Source: an uncultured Ruminococcus sp. | GTDB taxonomy: Bacteria > Bacillota > Clostridia > Oscillospirales > Ruminococcaceae | Direction: 5' to 3' | Assembly: GCA_947178195.1 (NCBI GenBank) | Contig: CAMWXM010000039.1 | Location: forward strand, 1-15,577 | DNA length: 15,577 nucleotides | Part shown: positions 1 to 7,234 of the stretch, one piece after another | Position numbering within the stretch: position 1 is the stretch's first letter | How the letters are laid out: every line of letters begins with the position of its first letter | Notes under the pieces: model-generated | The model's database searches: none | What the model saw: the letters and a program-made list of their open reading frames with translations, nothing else | Told to the model about the DNA's origin: nothing | Made by a program: the position numbers and the translations under genes

Positions 1-1
1 A

Positions 2-1045
2 GCAGGAGATGATGTTGTTCACGGAAATGACGGAAATGACATCATTTACGGCGAGGACGGAAACGACAAGCTTTATGGTGACAATGGAGATGATATTCTT
101 GTCGGCGGCAAGGGCAAAGATTATCTGGAAGGCGGAGTTGGCAGCGACACCTATATTTTCAATAAGGGTGACGGTGAGGATACTATTCTTGATTATTCCG
201 ACTATCCGTTCTACAGCCCCATGGACAGGATTCTCTTTGGAGAGGGAATAACAGTTGATGATGTAGTTATCAGCAGGAACGGCAATGACCTTATTGTTAC
301 ATACGGTGAGGGAGATGTCGTAACTGTAAAAGATCATTTCCTTAACGGAAGCCACAATGTTGAGTTGATAGAATTTGCAGACGGAACAAAGCTTGAATTT
401 TCCGAAATCGCCGATAGGGCAAGAATTGTTAGGGGAACCGACGGTGATGATGAACTGAACGGATTTAGAGCAACAGGCGGCGGACGTGATGATGAGATAT
501 TCTATGCGGGAGCAGGAGATGATGTTGTTCACGGAAATGACGGAAATGACATCATTTACGGCGAGGACGGAAACGACAAGCTTTATGGTGACAATGGAGA
601 TGATATTCTTGTCGGCGGCAAGGGCAAAGATTATCTGGAAGGCGGAGTTGGCAGCGACACCTATATTTTCAATAAGGGTGACGGTGAAGATACAATTCTT
701 GATTACGCATACTACAAGTCGGACAGCCCTATGGACAAAATTATCTTTGGTGAGGGGATTACCGCCGAGGATATAATCATCAGCAGAAACGGCAATGATT
801 TAATTATCAAATACGGTGAGGGTGACAGCGTTACTGTTCAGAATCACTACTGCAATGGATGCTATGAAATAGAAAGCTTTGAAACCGCTGACGGTTATAG
901 TATAAGTAATACACAGCTGAATTTGCTTATCCAGTCAATGGCTGAATTTGAAGTCGATACGGGAATGAACTGGGCCGAAGCTGCAGAACAGCCTAACCAG
1001 CAGTATTCCGACATTATTTCCCAGATGTGGGTAAAAACAGCATAA
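2..1045 (+). CDS. RTX calcium-binding repeat protein, C-terminal part (5' end outside window)
   Basis: The reading frame is open from base 2, so the gene starts upstream of the window; ATG 221 is only an internal methionine. The visible 347 codons contain two nearly full modules of 170 residues. Each has a block of glycine/aspartate nonapeptides of RTX type (for example HGNDGNDIIYGEDGND, GGKGKDYLEGG) that fold into calcium-binding beta rolls. Each block is followed by a segment of the HCBP-related type (FGEGIT-DD-ISRNGNDLI then a V-hydrophobic core and FADG). The last 50 residues (SNTQLNLLIQSMAEFEV to WVKTA) carry no repeats and sit where type I substrates carry their uncleaved C-terminal secretion signal. 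The exporter genes follow directly, so this is very probably the substrate of that machine. The effector part (toxin, adhesin or enzyme) lies outside the window and cannot be judged. Confidence 0.88.
   Translation, partial: AGDDVVHGNDGNDIIYGEDGNDKLYGDNGDDILVGGKGKDYLEGGVGSDTYIFNKGDGEDTILDYSDYPFYSPMDRILFGEGITVDDVVISRNGNDLIVTYGEGDVVTVKDHFLNGSHNVELIEFADGTKLEFSEIADRARIVRGTDGDDELNGFRATGGGRDDEIFYAGAGDDVVHGNDGNDIIYGEDGNDKLYGDNGDDILVGGKGKDYLEGGVGSDTYIFNKGDGEDTILDYAYYKSDSPMDKIIFGEGITAEDIIISRNGNDLIIKYGEGDSVTVQNHYCNGCYEIESFETADGYSISNTQLNLLIQSMAEFEVDTGMNWAEAAEQPNQQYSDIISQMWVKTA
511..687 (+). repeat. Second copy of a 177-bp identical repeat (first copy 1-177), period 510 bp
   Basis: Bases 1-177 and 511-687 are identical by direct comparison; the first mismatch is 178/688 (g/a). 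The repeat encodes the RTX nonapeptide block of two successive 170-residue modules. Sequence after the identical stretch is clearly diverged although the protein pattern continues, which points to recent gene conversion or slippage restricted to the RTX block. The first copy may extend left of the window. Confidence 0.95.
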
Positions 1046-1054
1046 TATAAACAC

Positions 1055-1084
1055 CTTGACCTCCGCATAAAAACGGAGGTCAAG
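1055..1084 (+). promoter_or_regulatory. Intercistronic hairpin between substrate and exporter genes
   Basis: CTTGACCTCCG (1055-1065) is followed by an 8-nt loop and the exact reverse complement CGGAGGTCAAG (1074-1084), giving a perfect 11-bp stem. No T-run follows, so it is not a standard intrinsic terminator. Its place, 10 bases after the RTX stop and 21 before the exporter start, suggests partial termination, RNA processing or 3' stabilisation, giving more substrate than exporter. The function is inferred; the stem is seen. Confidence 0.7.
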
Positions 1085-1105
1085 TAATGTAAAGGACGTG
1101 TAAAA

Positions 1106-3241
1106 ATGACCGGTACAGCCGAGGGTGAAAAGATAAAGCAGGATTTCGGTTTGCAATGCCTTATAACAATAGCAGCGTATTACAGGATTCCCGCAGACCC
1201 GAAAAACATAATACATCTATTGGCTATGGAGGGCAAGTCGTTTTCCGATTCGGATATTATCCGAGGGGCAAAGCTGTTGAAGATAAAGGCAAAAGCCGCT
1301 GTGATAGTTTCCGATAAGCTTGTTAAAATGACGTTCCCTGCTATGCTTAAAACATCGGAGGGGTATTTTCTCATTCTAAAGGCTGACGGGGAAAAATGTC
1401 TCATAGTTACCGAGGGAAACAGCGTTCCTCATATAGTATCTATAGAAAAGCTTTGCGAAATATGGCAGGGAGATATTCTTTTGTTCATTCCGAGAACGAT
1501 GAGCAACAGGGATATAAAATTCGGCTTTAAATGGTTTATCCCGACAATCATAAAGTATAAGGCTCCTCTCATAGAAGTGCTTTTTGCTGCACTTTTTATG
1601 CAGATTTTGGCGCTGCTCTCGCCGCTCATTACTCAGTCGGTAATTGATAAGGTGCTTGTCCATAACAGTTTGTCTACTCTTGATGTATTGGCAATCGGTC
1701 TGCTGCTTATAGCAATTTTTGAAACAATTCTTTCGGTTGCCAGGAACTATATTTTTACTCACACTGCGAGCAAGATCGACGTTATTTTAAGCTGCCGCCT
1801 GTTCAATCACCTTTTCAGACTGCCGATGAGGTATTTTGAAACAAGGCGTGTGGGCGATACTGTAGCAAGGGTTCGGGAGCTTGAAAATATACGCCGGTTT
1901 CTTACGGGCGTTCCTATGACAACTTTGCTGGACTCCATGTTTATTATCGTATACATAATAGTAATGCTTTTTTACAGCACAAAGCTTACTCTTGTGACCA
2001 TTGCCTCGATTCCCATTCTTGCGCTTATCTCGGCATTGGTAACGCCTGTTTTGAAATCCCGTCTTGATGAAAAATTCAACTGCGGAGCAGAATCACAATC
2101 CTATCTTGTGGAGGCGGTCACGGGAGTTCAGACCATAAAATCCTTTGCCATAGAGCCTACTGTTCAGAAAAAATGGGAGGGACTTCTGGCAAACTATACC
2201 AAAGCGGGCTTTAAAACCTCTATCCTTTCGGGAAATGCAGGTGCAGCTGCTCAGTTTGTACAGAAGGTTTTTGATCTTGCTATCCTTTGGCTGGGAGCCA
2301 GACTTGTTATCGAGGGTCAGCTTACGGTGGGTCAGCTTGTTGCCTTTCGTATGCTTGCAGGACGTGTCAGCACACCAGTTCTGCGGCTCGTTCAGATGTG
2401 GCAGGATTTTCAGCAGACTTCAATTTCTGTGGAACGTTTGGGAGATATTTTCAACACCAAGCCCGAACCTACTATGGATAATTCTAAAACAAGACTTCCT
2501 GCAATTCGGGGAGAGATACGCTTTGACAAGGTTTCCTTCCGTTATCGGATAGACGGGGCTGAGGTTATAAAGAATATGTCCTTTGGAATACGTCCGAATA
2601 CTGTAGTCGGAATAGTGGGCAGAAGCGGTTCGGGCAAAAGTACCATTTCAAAGCTGATACAGCGGCTGTATATTCCCGAATCGGGTAAGATACTTATTGA
2701 CGGAGTTGATTTATCCCTTGCAGACCCTAACTGGCTAAGAACGCAGATAGGCGTTGTTTTGCAGGAAAATTTTCTTTTCAACGCCTCGGTCAGAGAAAAC
2801 ATTGCCTTGCAAAATCCCGCCGCAAGCATGGACGAAATAATCCGTGCGGCAAAAATAGCGGGAGCGCATGAATTTATTCTCGAACTCAGCGAGGGCTATG
2901 ACACAATGGTAGGCGAAAAGGGCACCGGACTTTCCGGCGGTCAGAAGCAGAGGATTGCTATTGCAAGAGCATTGCTTACGAACCCTAAAATCCTGATTTT
3001 TGATGAGGCGACCTCGGCGCTCGACTATGAATCGGAAAGCATTATCCAGAGGAATTTAAAAGAAATATGCAAGGGCAGGACAGTTCTCATAATTGCCCAT
3101 AGGCTTTCAACCTTAAAAGACGCTGACCTTATTATGGTTATAGAAAGAGGTCAGCTTGCGGAGTACGGTCCGAAAGAAAAATTAATTGAGGCAAAAGGCT
3201 TGTATTATCATCTGCTTTCACAGCAGCAGAGCGTGAGGTGA
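1106..3241 (+). CDS. Type I secretion ABC exporter, HlyB-like, with degenerate C39-like domain
   Basis: This 711-residue protein has the size and order of HlyB-family exporters. Residues 1-125 form an N-terminal peptidase-C39-like domain, about 155-440 a six-helix membrane domain, and 470-711 the ATPase. The ATPase shows Walker A GRSGSGKST (505-513), Q-loop Q553, signature LSGGQKQR (609-616), Walker B ILIFDEATSALD (629-640, catalytic E634) and the switch H665. In true C39 peptidases a Cys and a His are catalytic. Here the Cys position in the QDFGLQCL segment is Phe14 and the His position in EGYFLIL is Tyr87. The domain therefore should not cleave leader peptides and instead should dock an unprocessed RTX substrate, as in HlyB. 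Start ATG 1106 has AAAGGA nine bases upstream. The stop is 4 bases before the adaptor start. It acts in the cytoplasmic membrane. Confidence 0.95.
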   Translation: MTGTAEGEKIKQDFGLQCLITIAAYYRIPADPKNIIHLLAMEGKSFSDSDIIRGAKLLKIKAKAAVIVSDKLVKMTFPAMLKTSEGYFLILKADGEKCLIVTEGNSVPHIVSIEKLCEIWQGDILLFIPRTMSNRDIKFGFKWFIPTIIKYKAPLIEVLFAALFMQILALLSPLITQSVIDKVLVHNSLSTLDVLAIGLLLIAIFETILSVARNYIFTHTASKIDVILSCRLFNHLFRLPMRYFETRRVGDTVARVRELENIRRFLTGVPMTTLLDSMFIIVYIIVMLFYSTKLTLVTIASIPILALISALVTPVLKSRLDEKFNCGAESQSYLVEAVTGVQTIKSFAIEPTVQKKWEGLLANYTKAGFKTSILSGNAGAAAQFVQKVFDLAILWLGARLVIEGQLTVGQLVAFRMLAGRVSTPVLRLVQMWQDFQQTSISVERLGDIFNTKPEPTMDNSKTRLPAIRGEIRFDKVSFRYRIDGAEVIKNMSFGIRPNTVVGIVGRSGSGKSTISKLIQRLYIPESGKILIDGVDLSLADPNWLRTQIGVVLQENFLFNASVRENIALQNPAASMDEIIRAAKIAGAHEFILELSEGYDTMVGEKGTGLSGGQKQRIAIARALLTNPKILIFDEATSALDYESESIIQRNLKEICKGRTVLIIAHRLSTLKDADLIMVIERGQLAEYGPKEKLIEAKGLYYHLLSQQQSVR

Positions 3242-3245
3242 AAAA

Positions 3246-4775
3246 ATGTTCAATAAAATAAAGCAAAAATATGATAAAAAGCTGGAAACGGATTTTCTTT
3301 CGGAAGCTCTTGAAATTGTGGAAAAGCCTGTTTCACCCCTTGGGCATTTTATTATTTGGACAACTATAGCTATTGTTGTCGCTGCGGTAATATGGACGTG
3401 CTTCGGAAAAATGGACGAGGTTGCCATAGCCTCCGCAAAAATTGTTCCGAAGGACGGAGTGCAGACAGTTCAGACTTTATATGAAGGCATTGTTACGGAG
3501 ATTCTTGTGGAGGAGGGCGAAGTGGTAAAAAAGGGACAGGAACTTATTATTCTTGACTCTACCTCCCTGCATATAGAAATGGAAAATTCCGAGGGGAAGA
3601 TATGGGAACTTAAATTGCAGAATGACCTGATCTTGCTTTTGCTTAAAGGTTCGGATATTTCCGATTATGCCGAAAAAAATAATATTACCGACGAAAACGA
3701 AATACAGGTAGTAAGGCTTATGGTATCAATGCAGAATGAGAACAGGCTTACTGTAAGTCAGTATGAATCTCAGTGCGAACAGTATAATAAGCAGCTTGAG
3801 ATAGAACAGAATAATCTTGATAAATTAAAGGAAGATCTGTCTGCATTGCAGAAGCAAAAATCGGAAACTGCTGCATTGTACAGCGGAAGTACGCCCGAAA
3901 GTCAGGCGCTTGAAAATTACGAATTGCAGCTTGAGGTTGCCGAAAAAGAGGTAGAGGAGTATGAGAAATTATACGAGATAGGAGCGGCAACGGAATACCA
4001 GCTTGAAGAAAAGCGAACAGCTCTTGATGAGATACGCAAGCAATATGAACTCCAGCAAGTAAGAGCAGAGCATGAATCGGCAGGAAATTCCTCGGAAATT
4101 GCTGAACTTCAAAGAGAAATTGATCTTCTGAAAAAGGATATACTGACGCAGGAAAAGGCTGTTCAAAAGCAGGATGAGCTGCTTGCACAGTCAGAAACTG
4201 CTCTTGAATCTGCAAGGGCAGGCTTTGAACAGTCGCTGACAAATATGCTTGTGTCCAATAATCAGTCGATAACGGATTATGAGGCGGATTTAAAACTGAG
4301 GGAGCAGACGGACAAATCTCAGATACTTACCGCACCTGTTGACGGGACAGTGCAGACAGTGGCTGTCACAACGGTTGGGGGAGTGGTTACTTCCGCTCAG
4401 CCTGTTATTTCGATCGTTCCCGAAAATGCGGAGCTTATTGTTGAGGCGGAAGTGCTTAACAGGGATATAGGGTATGTTTTCGAGGGACAGGAGGTTTCGG
4501 TCAAGCTTGATACCTTTTCATTTCAGAAATACGGAACGGTTGACGGCAAAATCATTTATGTCAGTCCCTCCGCTGTGGAGGATGAACGCAAGGGGCTTAT
4601 TTATAAGATAAAGGTTTCCGTTGATAAAAGCAGCTTTAACATAAATGGTGTTGATGTTCCCATTTCATCGGGAATGAGCGGTACTGCGGAGATAAAGCTG
4701 GAGGAACGGCGGATAATTGAATTTTTCCTTGAACCTATATTTGAGTATTTTGATAACAGCTTGAAGGTGAGGTAA
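3246..4775 (+). CDS. Type I secretion adaptor / membrane fusion protein, HlyD family
   Basis: This 509-residue protein has a short cytoplasmic N-terminus and one membrane helix at about 34-54. A first half of a lipoyl-like domain follows (about 66-105, with GIVTEILVEEGEVVKKGQEL). A long glutamine/glutamate-rich coiled coil covers about 110-350. The second lipoyl half (TAPVDGTVQTVAVTTVGG) and a beta barrel come next. The ending RRIIEFFLEPIFEYFDNSLK matches the typical C-terminus of HlyD adaptors of RTX exporters. The start lies 4 bases after the exporter stop, with GAGGTG overlapping the exporter end, so the two are probably translationally coupled. In Gram-negatives HlyD links the exporter to TolC. 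In a cell without an outer membrane the coiled coil would have to span the wall zone or act as a periplasm-like guide, which is inference. Confidence 0.93.
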   Translation: MFNKIKQKYDKKLETDFLSEALEIVEKPVSPLGHFIIWTTIAIVVAAVIWTCFGKMDEVAIASAKIVPKDGVQTVQTLYEGIVTEILVEEGEVVKKGQELIILDSTSLHIEMENSEGKIWELKLQNDLILLLLKGSDISDYAEKNNITDENEIQVVRLMVSMQNENRLTVSQYESQCEQYNKQLEIEQNNLDKLKEDLSALQKQKSETAALYSGSTPESQALENYELQLEVAEKEVEEYEKLYEIGAATEYQLEEKRTALDEIRKQYELQQVRAEHESAGNSSEIAELQREIDLLKKDILTQEKAVQKQDELLAQSETALESARAGFEQSLTNMLVSNNQSITDYEADLKLREQTDKSQILTAPVDGTVQTVAVTTVGGVVTSAQPVISIVPENAELIVEAEVLNRDIGYVFEGQEVSVKLDTFSFQKYGTVDGKIIYVSPSAVEDERKGLIYKIKVSVDKSSFNINGVDVPISSGMSGTAEIKLEERRIIEFFLEPIFEYFDNSLKVR

Positions 4776-4843
4776 TTTTAAGCAGGCAAACAGGTCATAC
4801 GGTTTTATGTTCTTTCCTTTTCTTTTCTATAAGTTCAGAAATG

Positions 4844-4907
4844 TAAGTGCAGAAAGTGGAATGGATAGAGAGAATAAGACAGTGCAAAGAAAGCGGTCTG
4901 ACAGTAA
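4844..4907 (+). repeat. 64-bp direct repeat, copy 1, abutting a relaxase fragment
   Basis: Bases 4844-4907 match 5375-5438 with 3 mismatches in 64 (offset 531). Copy 1 stops matching exactly where homology to the relaxase gene begins. It is open in frame with that fragment: the 70-codon frame 4807-5019 reads through the repeat (SAESGMDRENKTVQRKRSDS) into relaxase-derived KRLSEIKVLNRKDVN. The identity of the repeat is not recognised; it behaves like the end of an inserted or rearranged unit. Confidence 0.9.
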
Positions 4908-5019
4908 GCGTTTGTCGGAAATCAAAGTCTTGAATCGCAAGGATGTGAATGTGTTTTGCGATTGGATAGTTACAGCTCCGCAGGAGCTTTTGGAAAATGA
5001 GTATGCAGATGGAGTCTGA
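4907..5019 (+). pseudogene. MobV relaxase fragment
   Basis: Bases 4907-5010 match 12751-12854 inside the intact relaxase gene with 11 differences in 104 positions, mostly at third codon positions. The frame is kept (KRLSEIKVLNRKDVNVFCDW then IVTAPQEL-ENEYAD) and a stop follows at 5017-5019. Only about 35 residues remain, from between the N-terminal motif and the HxDE-PHxH metal motif, so it cannot be a relaxase. The silent pattern of change means it diverged as a coding sequence before truncation, so it comes from a related second element rather than from a recent copy of the present one. Confidence 0.88.
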
Positions 5020-5076
5020 ATAAAGAACCGTGTAAATGCTAATAATAACCATAAATAAAATACTGGATGAAATGGT

Positions 5077-5223
5077 ATGAAAACAAGAAATCACGGTTTG
5101 GACGAAAGAGAAATGGAGCTTGTAAAGCTTTTGATGGCGGATTGTAAAAGCACAGGGGATATCCAGGCGAAACTGAAAAAATTATTCGCAGGAACAATCG
5201 AACAGATGCTGGAAGTTGAGTAA
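5077..5223 (+). pseudogene. IS256-type (mutator family) transposase N-terminal fragment
   Basis: This is a 48-codon frame, from ATG 5077 to TAA 5221, preceded by an in-frame TGA at 5068. The peptide contains LVKLLMADCKSTGDIQAKLK and KLFAGTIEQMLEVE. This is the pattern at the N-terminus of IS256-family transposases, which normally continues into a DEHLGYEK-like segment and a DDE catalytic core. Both are absent: a stop comes right after EVE. No terminal inverted repeats were found nearby. The next 150 bases (5224-5374) show no recognisable gene. I judge it a dead end-fragment of an insertion sequence. Confidence 0.7.
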
Positions 5224-5374
5224 CCGTCAAATCCAACCACGACTAACCAACAACCAGTTCATATGCTAAAATAAGTTAAAGTGTTCAAACCGCTCCAAAG
5301 GAGAAAAAAAGACACTAAAAAGATCAAATAGACCAAATTAGCAAGAGGCAGGTATATGAATGAGATAGCGGTAA

Positions 5375-5438
5375 TAAGTGCAGAAAGTGGAATGGGCAGA
5401 GAGAATAAGACAGTGTAAAGAAAGCGGTCTGACAGTAA
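5375..5438 (+). repeat. 64-bp direct repeat, copy 2, next to an integrase fragment
   Basis: This copy differs from 4844-4907 by three base changes, one of which creates an in-frame TAA. It is preceded by ATG 5356 (MNEIAVISAESGMGRENKTV then stop). The MNEIAVI-A start is faintly reminiscent of large serine recombinase N-termini, but this is too short to call. It ends where the integrase-derived block begins. Confidence 0.88.
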
Positions 5439-5753
5439 CGGCATGGTGTCAGCAGAACAGTATCAAGCAAGCTTGCAGGCGTTAAGCGGATACGAATGCA
5501 CGACCTAAGACATTCCCATGTTTCGCTGTTAATTAATATGGGATTTTCGTCAACAGCTATTGCCGAAAGACTTGGTCACAAAAGCATTGAGATCACTCAT
5601 CAATATGCGCACGCATTTCCCGATGCACAGAAGAAAATTGCTAAAAGACTTGATAAAGAAAGGAATGGTGAAAATGTCACAGAAGAACATGGACAGCAAG
5701 AACCGCTGGAGGAGCAAAACGGTAGCATTTCGGGTATCACCAGAAGAATATGA
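5439..5753 (+). pseudogene. Tyrosine integrase, C-terminal fragment
   Basis: The frame opens after the TAA at 5436 and reads KLAGVKRIRMHDLRHSHVSL, then AIAERLGHKSIEITHQYAH. This carries the H-x-x-R box (HDLRH), the LGH box and the nucleophile Tyr (QYAH) of the tyrosine recombinase catalytic domain. It aligns closely with residues 295-350 of the complete integrase at 9980-11071. The N-terminal DNA-binding half and the first catalytic Arg are missing, so it is inactive. Past the family's usual end it runs on to a stop at 5751-5753, overlapping the next gene by about 80 bases; in the complete element this overlap is only 11 bases. Confidence 0.9.
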
Positions 5754-5997
5754 GCAAATAGAGGCTCTCGCTAAAATGTCGGGATTGACAAAGCAAGCGT
5801 ACCTAATAGACAGGGCGCTTCAGCGTGACATTATCATCAAAGGCAGCCCGAGGACGTACAAAATGCTGCGGGAGCAAATGACAGAGCTTCTCAGGCAGTT
5901 TGAAAATTCAGAAATTGCGAAAGAAAATTTTGATGAGACCGCAATAATAATTCAGCAGATAAATACTACATTATATGGCTTCAAGAACAACGATTAG
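5674..5997 (+). CDS. MobC-like small mobilization protein, orphan copy
   Basis: This 107-residue protein resembles the product of 11061-11387 over its length (SKTVAFRVSPEEYEQIEALA with SGLTKQAYL versus SKTIGFRVSPEEDEKINLAV with SGLTKQDYI). The RxSxEE then SGLTKxxY pattern is that of ribbon-helix-helix accessory proteins of relaxosomes (MobC-like), which bind near oriT and help the relaxase nick. I chose ATG 5674 over the longer frame from 5560 because AAAGGA lies 9 bases upstream and because it matches the start of the paralogue. The gene still has an open frame and is followed by a strong terminator, although its upstream integrase and downstream ATPase and relaxase partners are gone. It could still be expressed, or be a recent orphan on its way to decay. 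Confidence 0.72.
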   Translation: MSQKNMDSKNRWRSKTVAFRVSPEEYEQIEALAKMSGLTKQAYLIDRALQRDIIIKGSPRTYKMLREQMTELLRQFENSEIAKENFDETAIIIQQINTTLYGFKNND

Positions 5998-6011
5998 CAG
6001 AAAGGGAAATC

Positions 6012-6048
6012 CCCGTCAGAGCCTCAAAGCTCTGGCGGGAAATTTTTT
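6012..6048 (+). terminator. Rho-independent terminator after the orphan MobC-like gene
   Basis: CCCGTCAGAGC (6012-6022) pairs with GCTCTGGCGGG (6029-6039) over 11 positions with one G-U wobble, around a 6-nt loop. A run of six T follows at 6043-6048. It lies 15 bases after the stop of the gene at 5674-5997. Confidence 0.88.
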
Positions 6049-6301
6049 AACACTCTGTGAGCATCAAGTGAGCATCAAACAGGCACTTCCAAAGCCCACA
6101 AACGTCGATATACAGCCGTTCGATGGTGAAATTTCTGTCATTCCCACTCCTTGAAGTTAAGCATTTTTTCTGATATGTAACGTATCAAATAGCTTTAACA
6201 GGCGATATTTTTTGGCTCAAATATCTATATTATTTTATATATTTTTTATTTCGGTATCAAAACGGTATCGGCAATTGATAGTTTATCAAGAGTGATTTTC
6301 T
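6049..6301. other. Gene-free stretch at the left edge of the intact element
   Basis: No coding region is seen here. It contains a perfect tandem direct repeat GTGAGCATCAA at 6057-6067 and 6068-6078. It also contains a CGGTATC pair near 6252-6268 and an AT-rich tract with several short palindromic stretches. One junction of the complete element probably lies in this stretch, because element genes begin at 6302 and scrap of an older element ends at 6048. No tRNA gene was found that could serve as target. Confidence 0.55.
6138..6149 (-). other. Possible attachment core resembling the end of guaA
   Basis: The minus strand reads GAGTGGGAATGA. This equals the last codons E-W-E-stop of many guaA (GMP synthase) genes, a known integration hotspot of tyrosine-recombinase islands. 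The bases upstream on that strand do not encode guaA, as would be expected for the element-side copy of a core. No second copy in the same orientation occurs in this window, so the assignment is weak. Confidence 0.3.
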
Positions 6302-7009
6302 CTATTGTTCTTGAATATTTGAGTATGTAACAGCCTCATCAATTTTGAACATAAGCATACTTGCAAACATCAACTGCCTCATAGCATCATCTGGTGATAA
6401 ATCTCTAATTTCATGGGCTTGGGGATTTCTTAAAGCTGACATTGCACCTGCTAACATAAAGCGTGTTCCCATATGTATGTTTTTATCTGTTTCCGTGTCA
6501 CGACTGCAAATTTCTATTATCGGGTCTTTATCCGAAAACATAGTATTCATAAGTGTAACTCCATCAAGCTCTTTTTCATGTGGACATTGCATTTTATATA
6601 TTTTTTTCATTCTTTGGTTTATCGCAACAAATGCTTTTAACGTGGCGTCAGCATAATGTCCGTTCAAATAAAGCGGTTTAGAAACATCAGAAATTTTATG
6701 GTGTATTAGACTCCAGCGGTCAATATTATAAATGTTATTAAGTGTGGACAGTATTTCCAAAACTTCTCCAAAAGTAAATGGATTTACACCTAAACTGCCA
6801 GAAGTGTTAACAAATAAATCATTTACTAAAGAGTCCAGTCGTTTGTTGAAATATGGAAATTCCTTTTCTATGTTTTTAGAAACCATTTTCAATTGTTCCT
6901 TTAATATATTTGTTTCTTCTTTACGTAAAGGTATCACTTGAGAGCAGACCAATTGTGGATTAATTTGTAAAAATTTATTAAAAGTATCATTAATTAGTAT
7001 GGCGTTCAT
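6302..7009 (-). CDS. HEPN-type protein of the Ymh / TIGR02391 family, possible ribonuclease
   Basis: This is a 235-residue protein. Its C-terminal half follows the TIGR02391 (Hypoth_Ymh) pattern: LNGHYADATLKAFVAINQRM, then DGVTLMN-MFS, then MGTRFMLAGAMSALRNPQAH and a closing helix ASMLMFKIDEA. RNPQAHE (R194, H199) is an R-x4-H motif typical of HEPN domains, many of which are RNases in toxin-antitoxin, abortive infection and CRISPR systems. The N-terminal half is helical and not recognised. I chose ATG 7009 rather than an upstream ATG because a perfect GAGGAGG lies 5 bases before it. It follows the HNH-DGQHK gene on the same strand after 225 bases and has its own TATAAT, so it may be transcribed independently as well. 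The family is well supported; the RNase activity is inferred. Confidence 0.8.
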   Translation of the reverse strand: MNAILINDTFNKFLQINPQLVCSQVIPLRKEETNILKEQLKMVSKNIEKEFPYFNKRLDSLVNDLFVNTSGSLGVNPFTFGEVLEILSTLNNIYNIDRWSLIHHKISDVSKPLYLNGHYADATLKAFVAINQRMKKIYKMQCPHEKELDGVTLMNTMFSDKDPIIEICSRDTETDKNIHMGTRFMLAGAMSALRNPQAHEIRDLSPDDAMRQLMFASMLMFKIDEAVTYSNIQEQ

Positions 7010-7034
7010 TTTAACCTCCTCATAATTAAGTATC

Positions 7035-7040
7035 ATTATA
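7035..7040 (-). promoter_or_regulatory. Probable -10 box of the HEPN gene
   Basis: The minus strand reads TATAAT at 7040-7035, about 26 bases before the start codon. No good -35 box is found at 16-18 bases upstream (the best is AGCGAA), so this is a tentative promoter. Confidence 0.4.
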
Positions 7041-7234
7041 ATTTGACATTTTCCACGTTCGCTATCAGCAAATTGTGTATTTTATCTGATTAATAAATTA
7101 GGTGCACTTACACCACATTTCTTAAATTTTCATACTCTACACAATTATTACGATATAAACTGCTTAACACGGTAATTGAGATAAGATATCAAAATTGTAT
7201 TGAAAATTTTATCATATCCATGCAAACAATAAAT

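Noticed and set aside
9..776. Two methionine-rich frames at 9-251 and 486-776
   Set aside because: They are the shifted frame of the repeated RTX DNA; the near-identical peptides simply reflect the 177-bp repeat.
1106..1480. Active C39 leader peptidase in the exporter
   Set aside because: Both catalytic positions are replaced (Phe14, Tyr87), so the bacteriocin-type processing role is unlikely.
3748..4242. 164-codon minus-strand frame
   Set aside because: It lies opposite the coiled-coil part of the HlyD gene; the leucine/glutamine-rich pattern is a mirror of that repeat-like coding sequence and it has no ribosome binding site.
6057..6078. Start of a CRISPR or longer tandem array from GTGAGCATCAA twice
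   Set aside because: There are only two adjacent 11-bp copies without spacers, so it is recorded as a minor repeat only.
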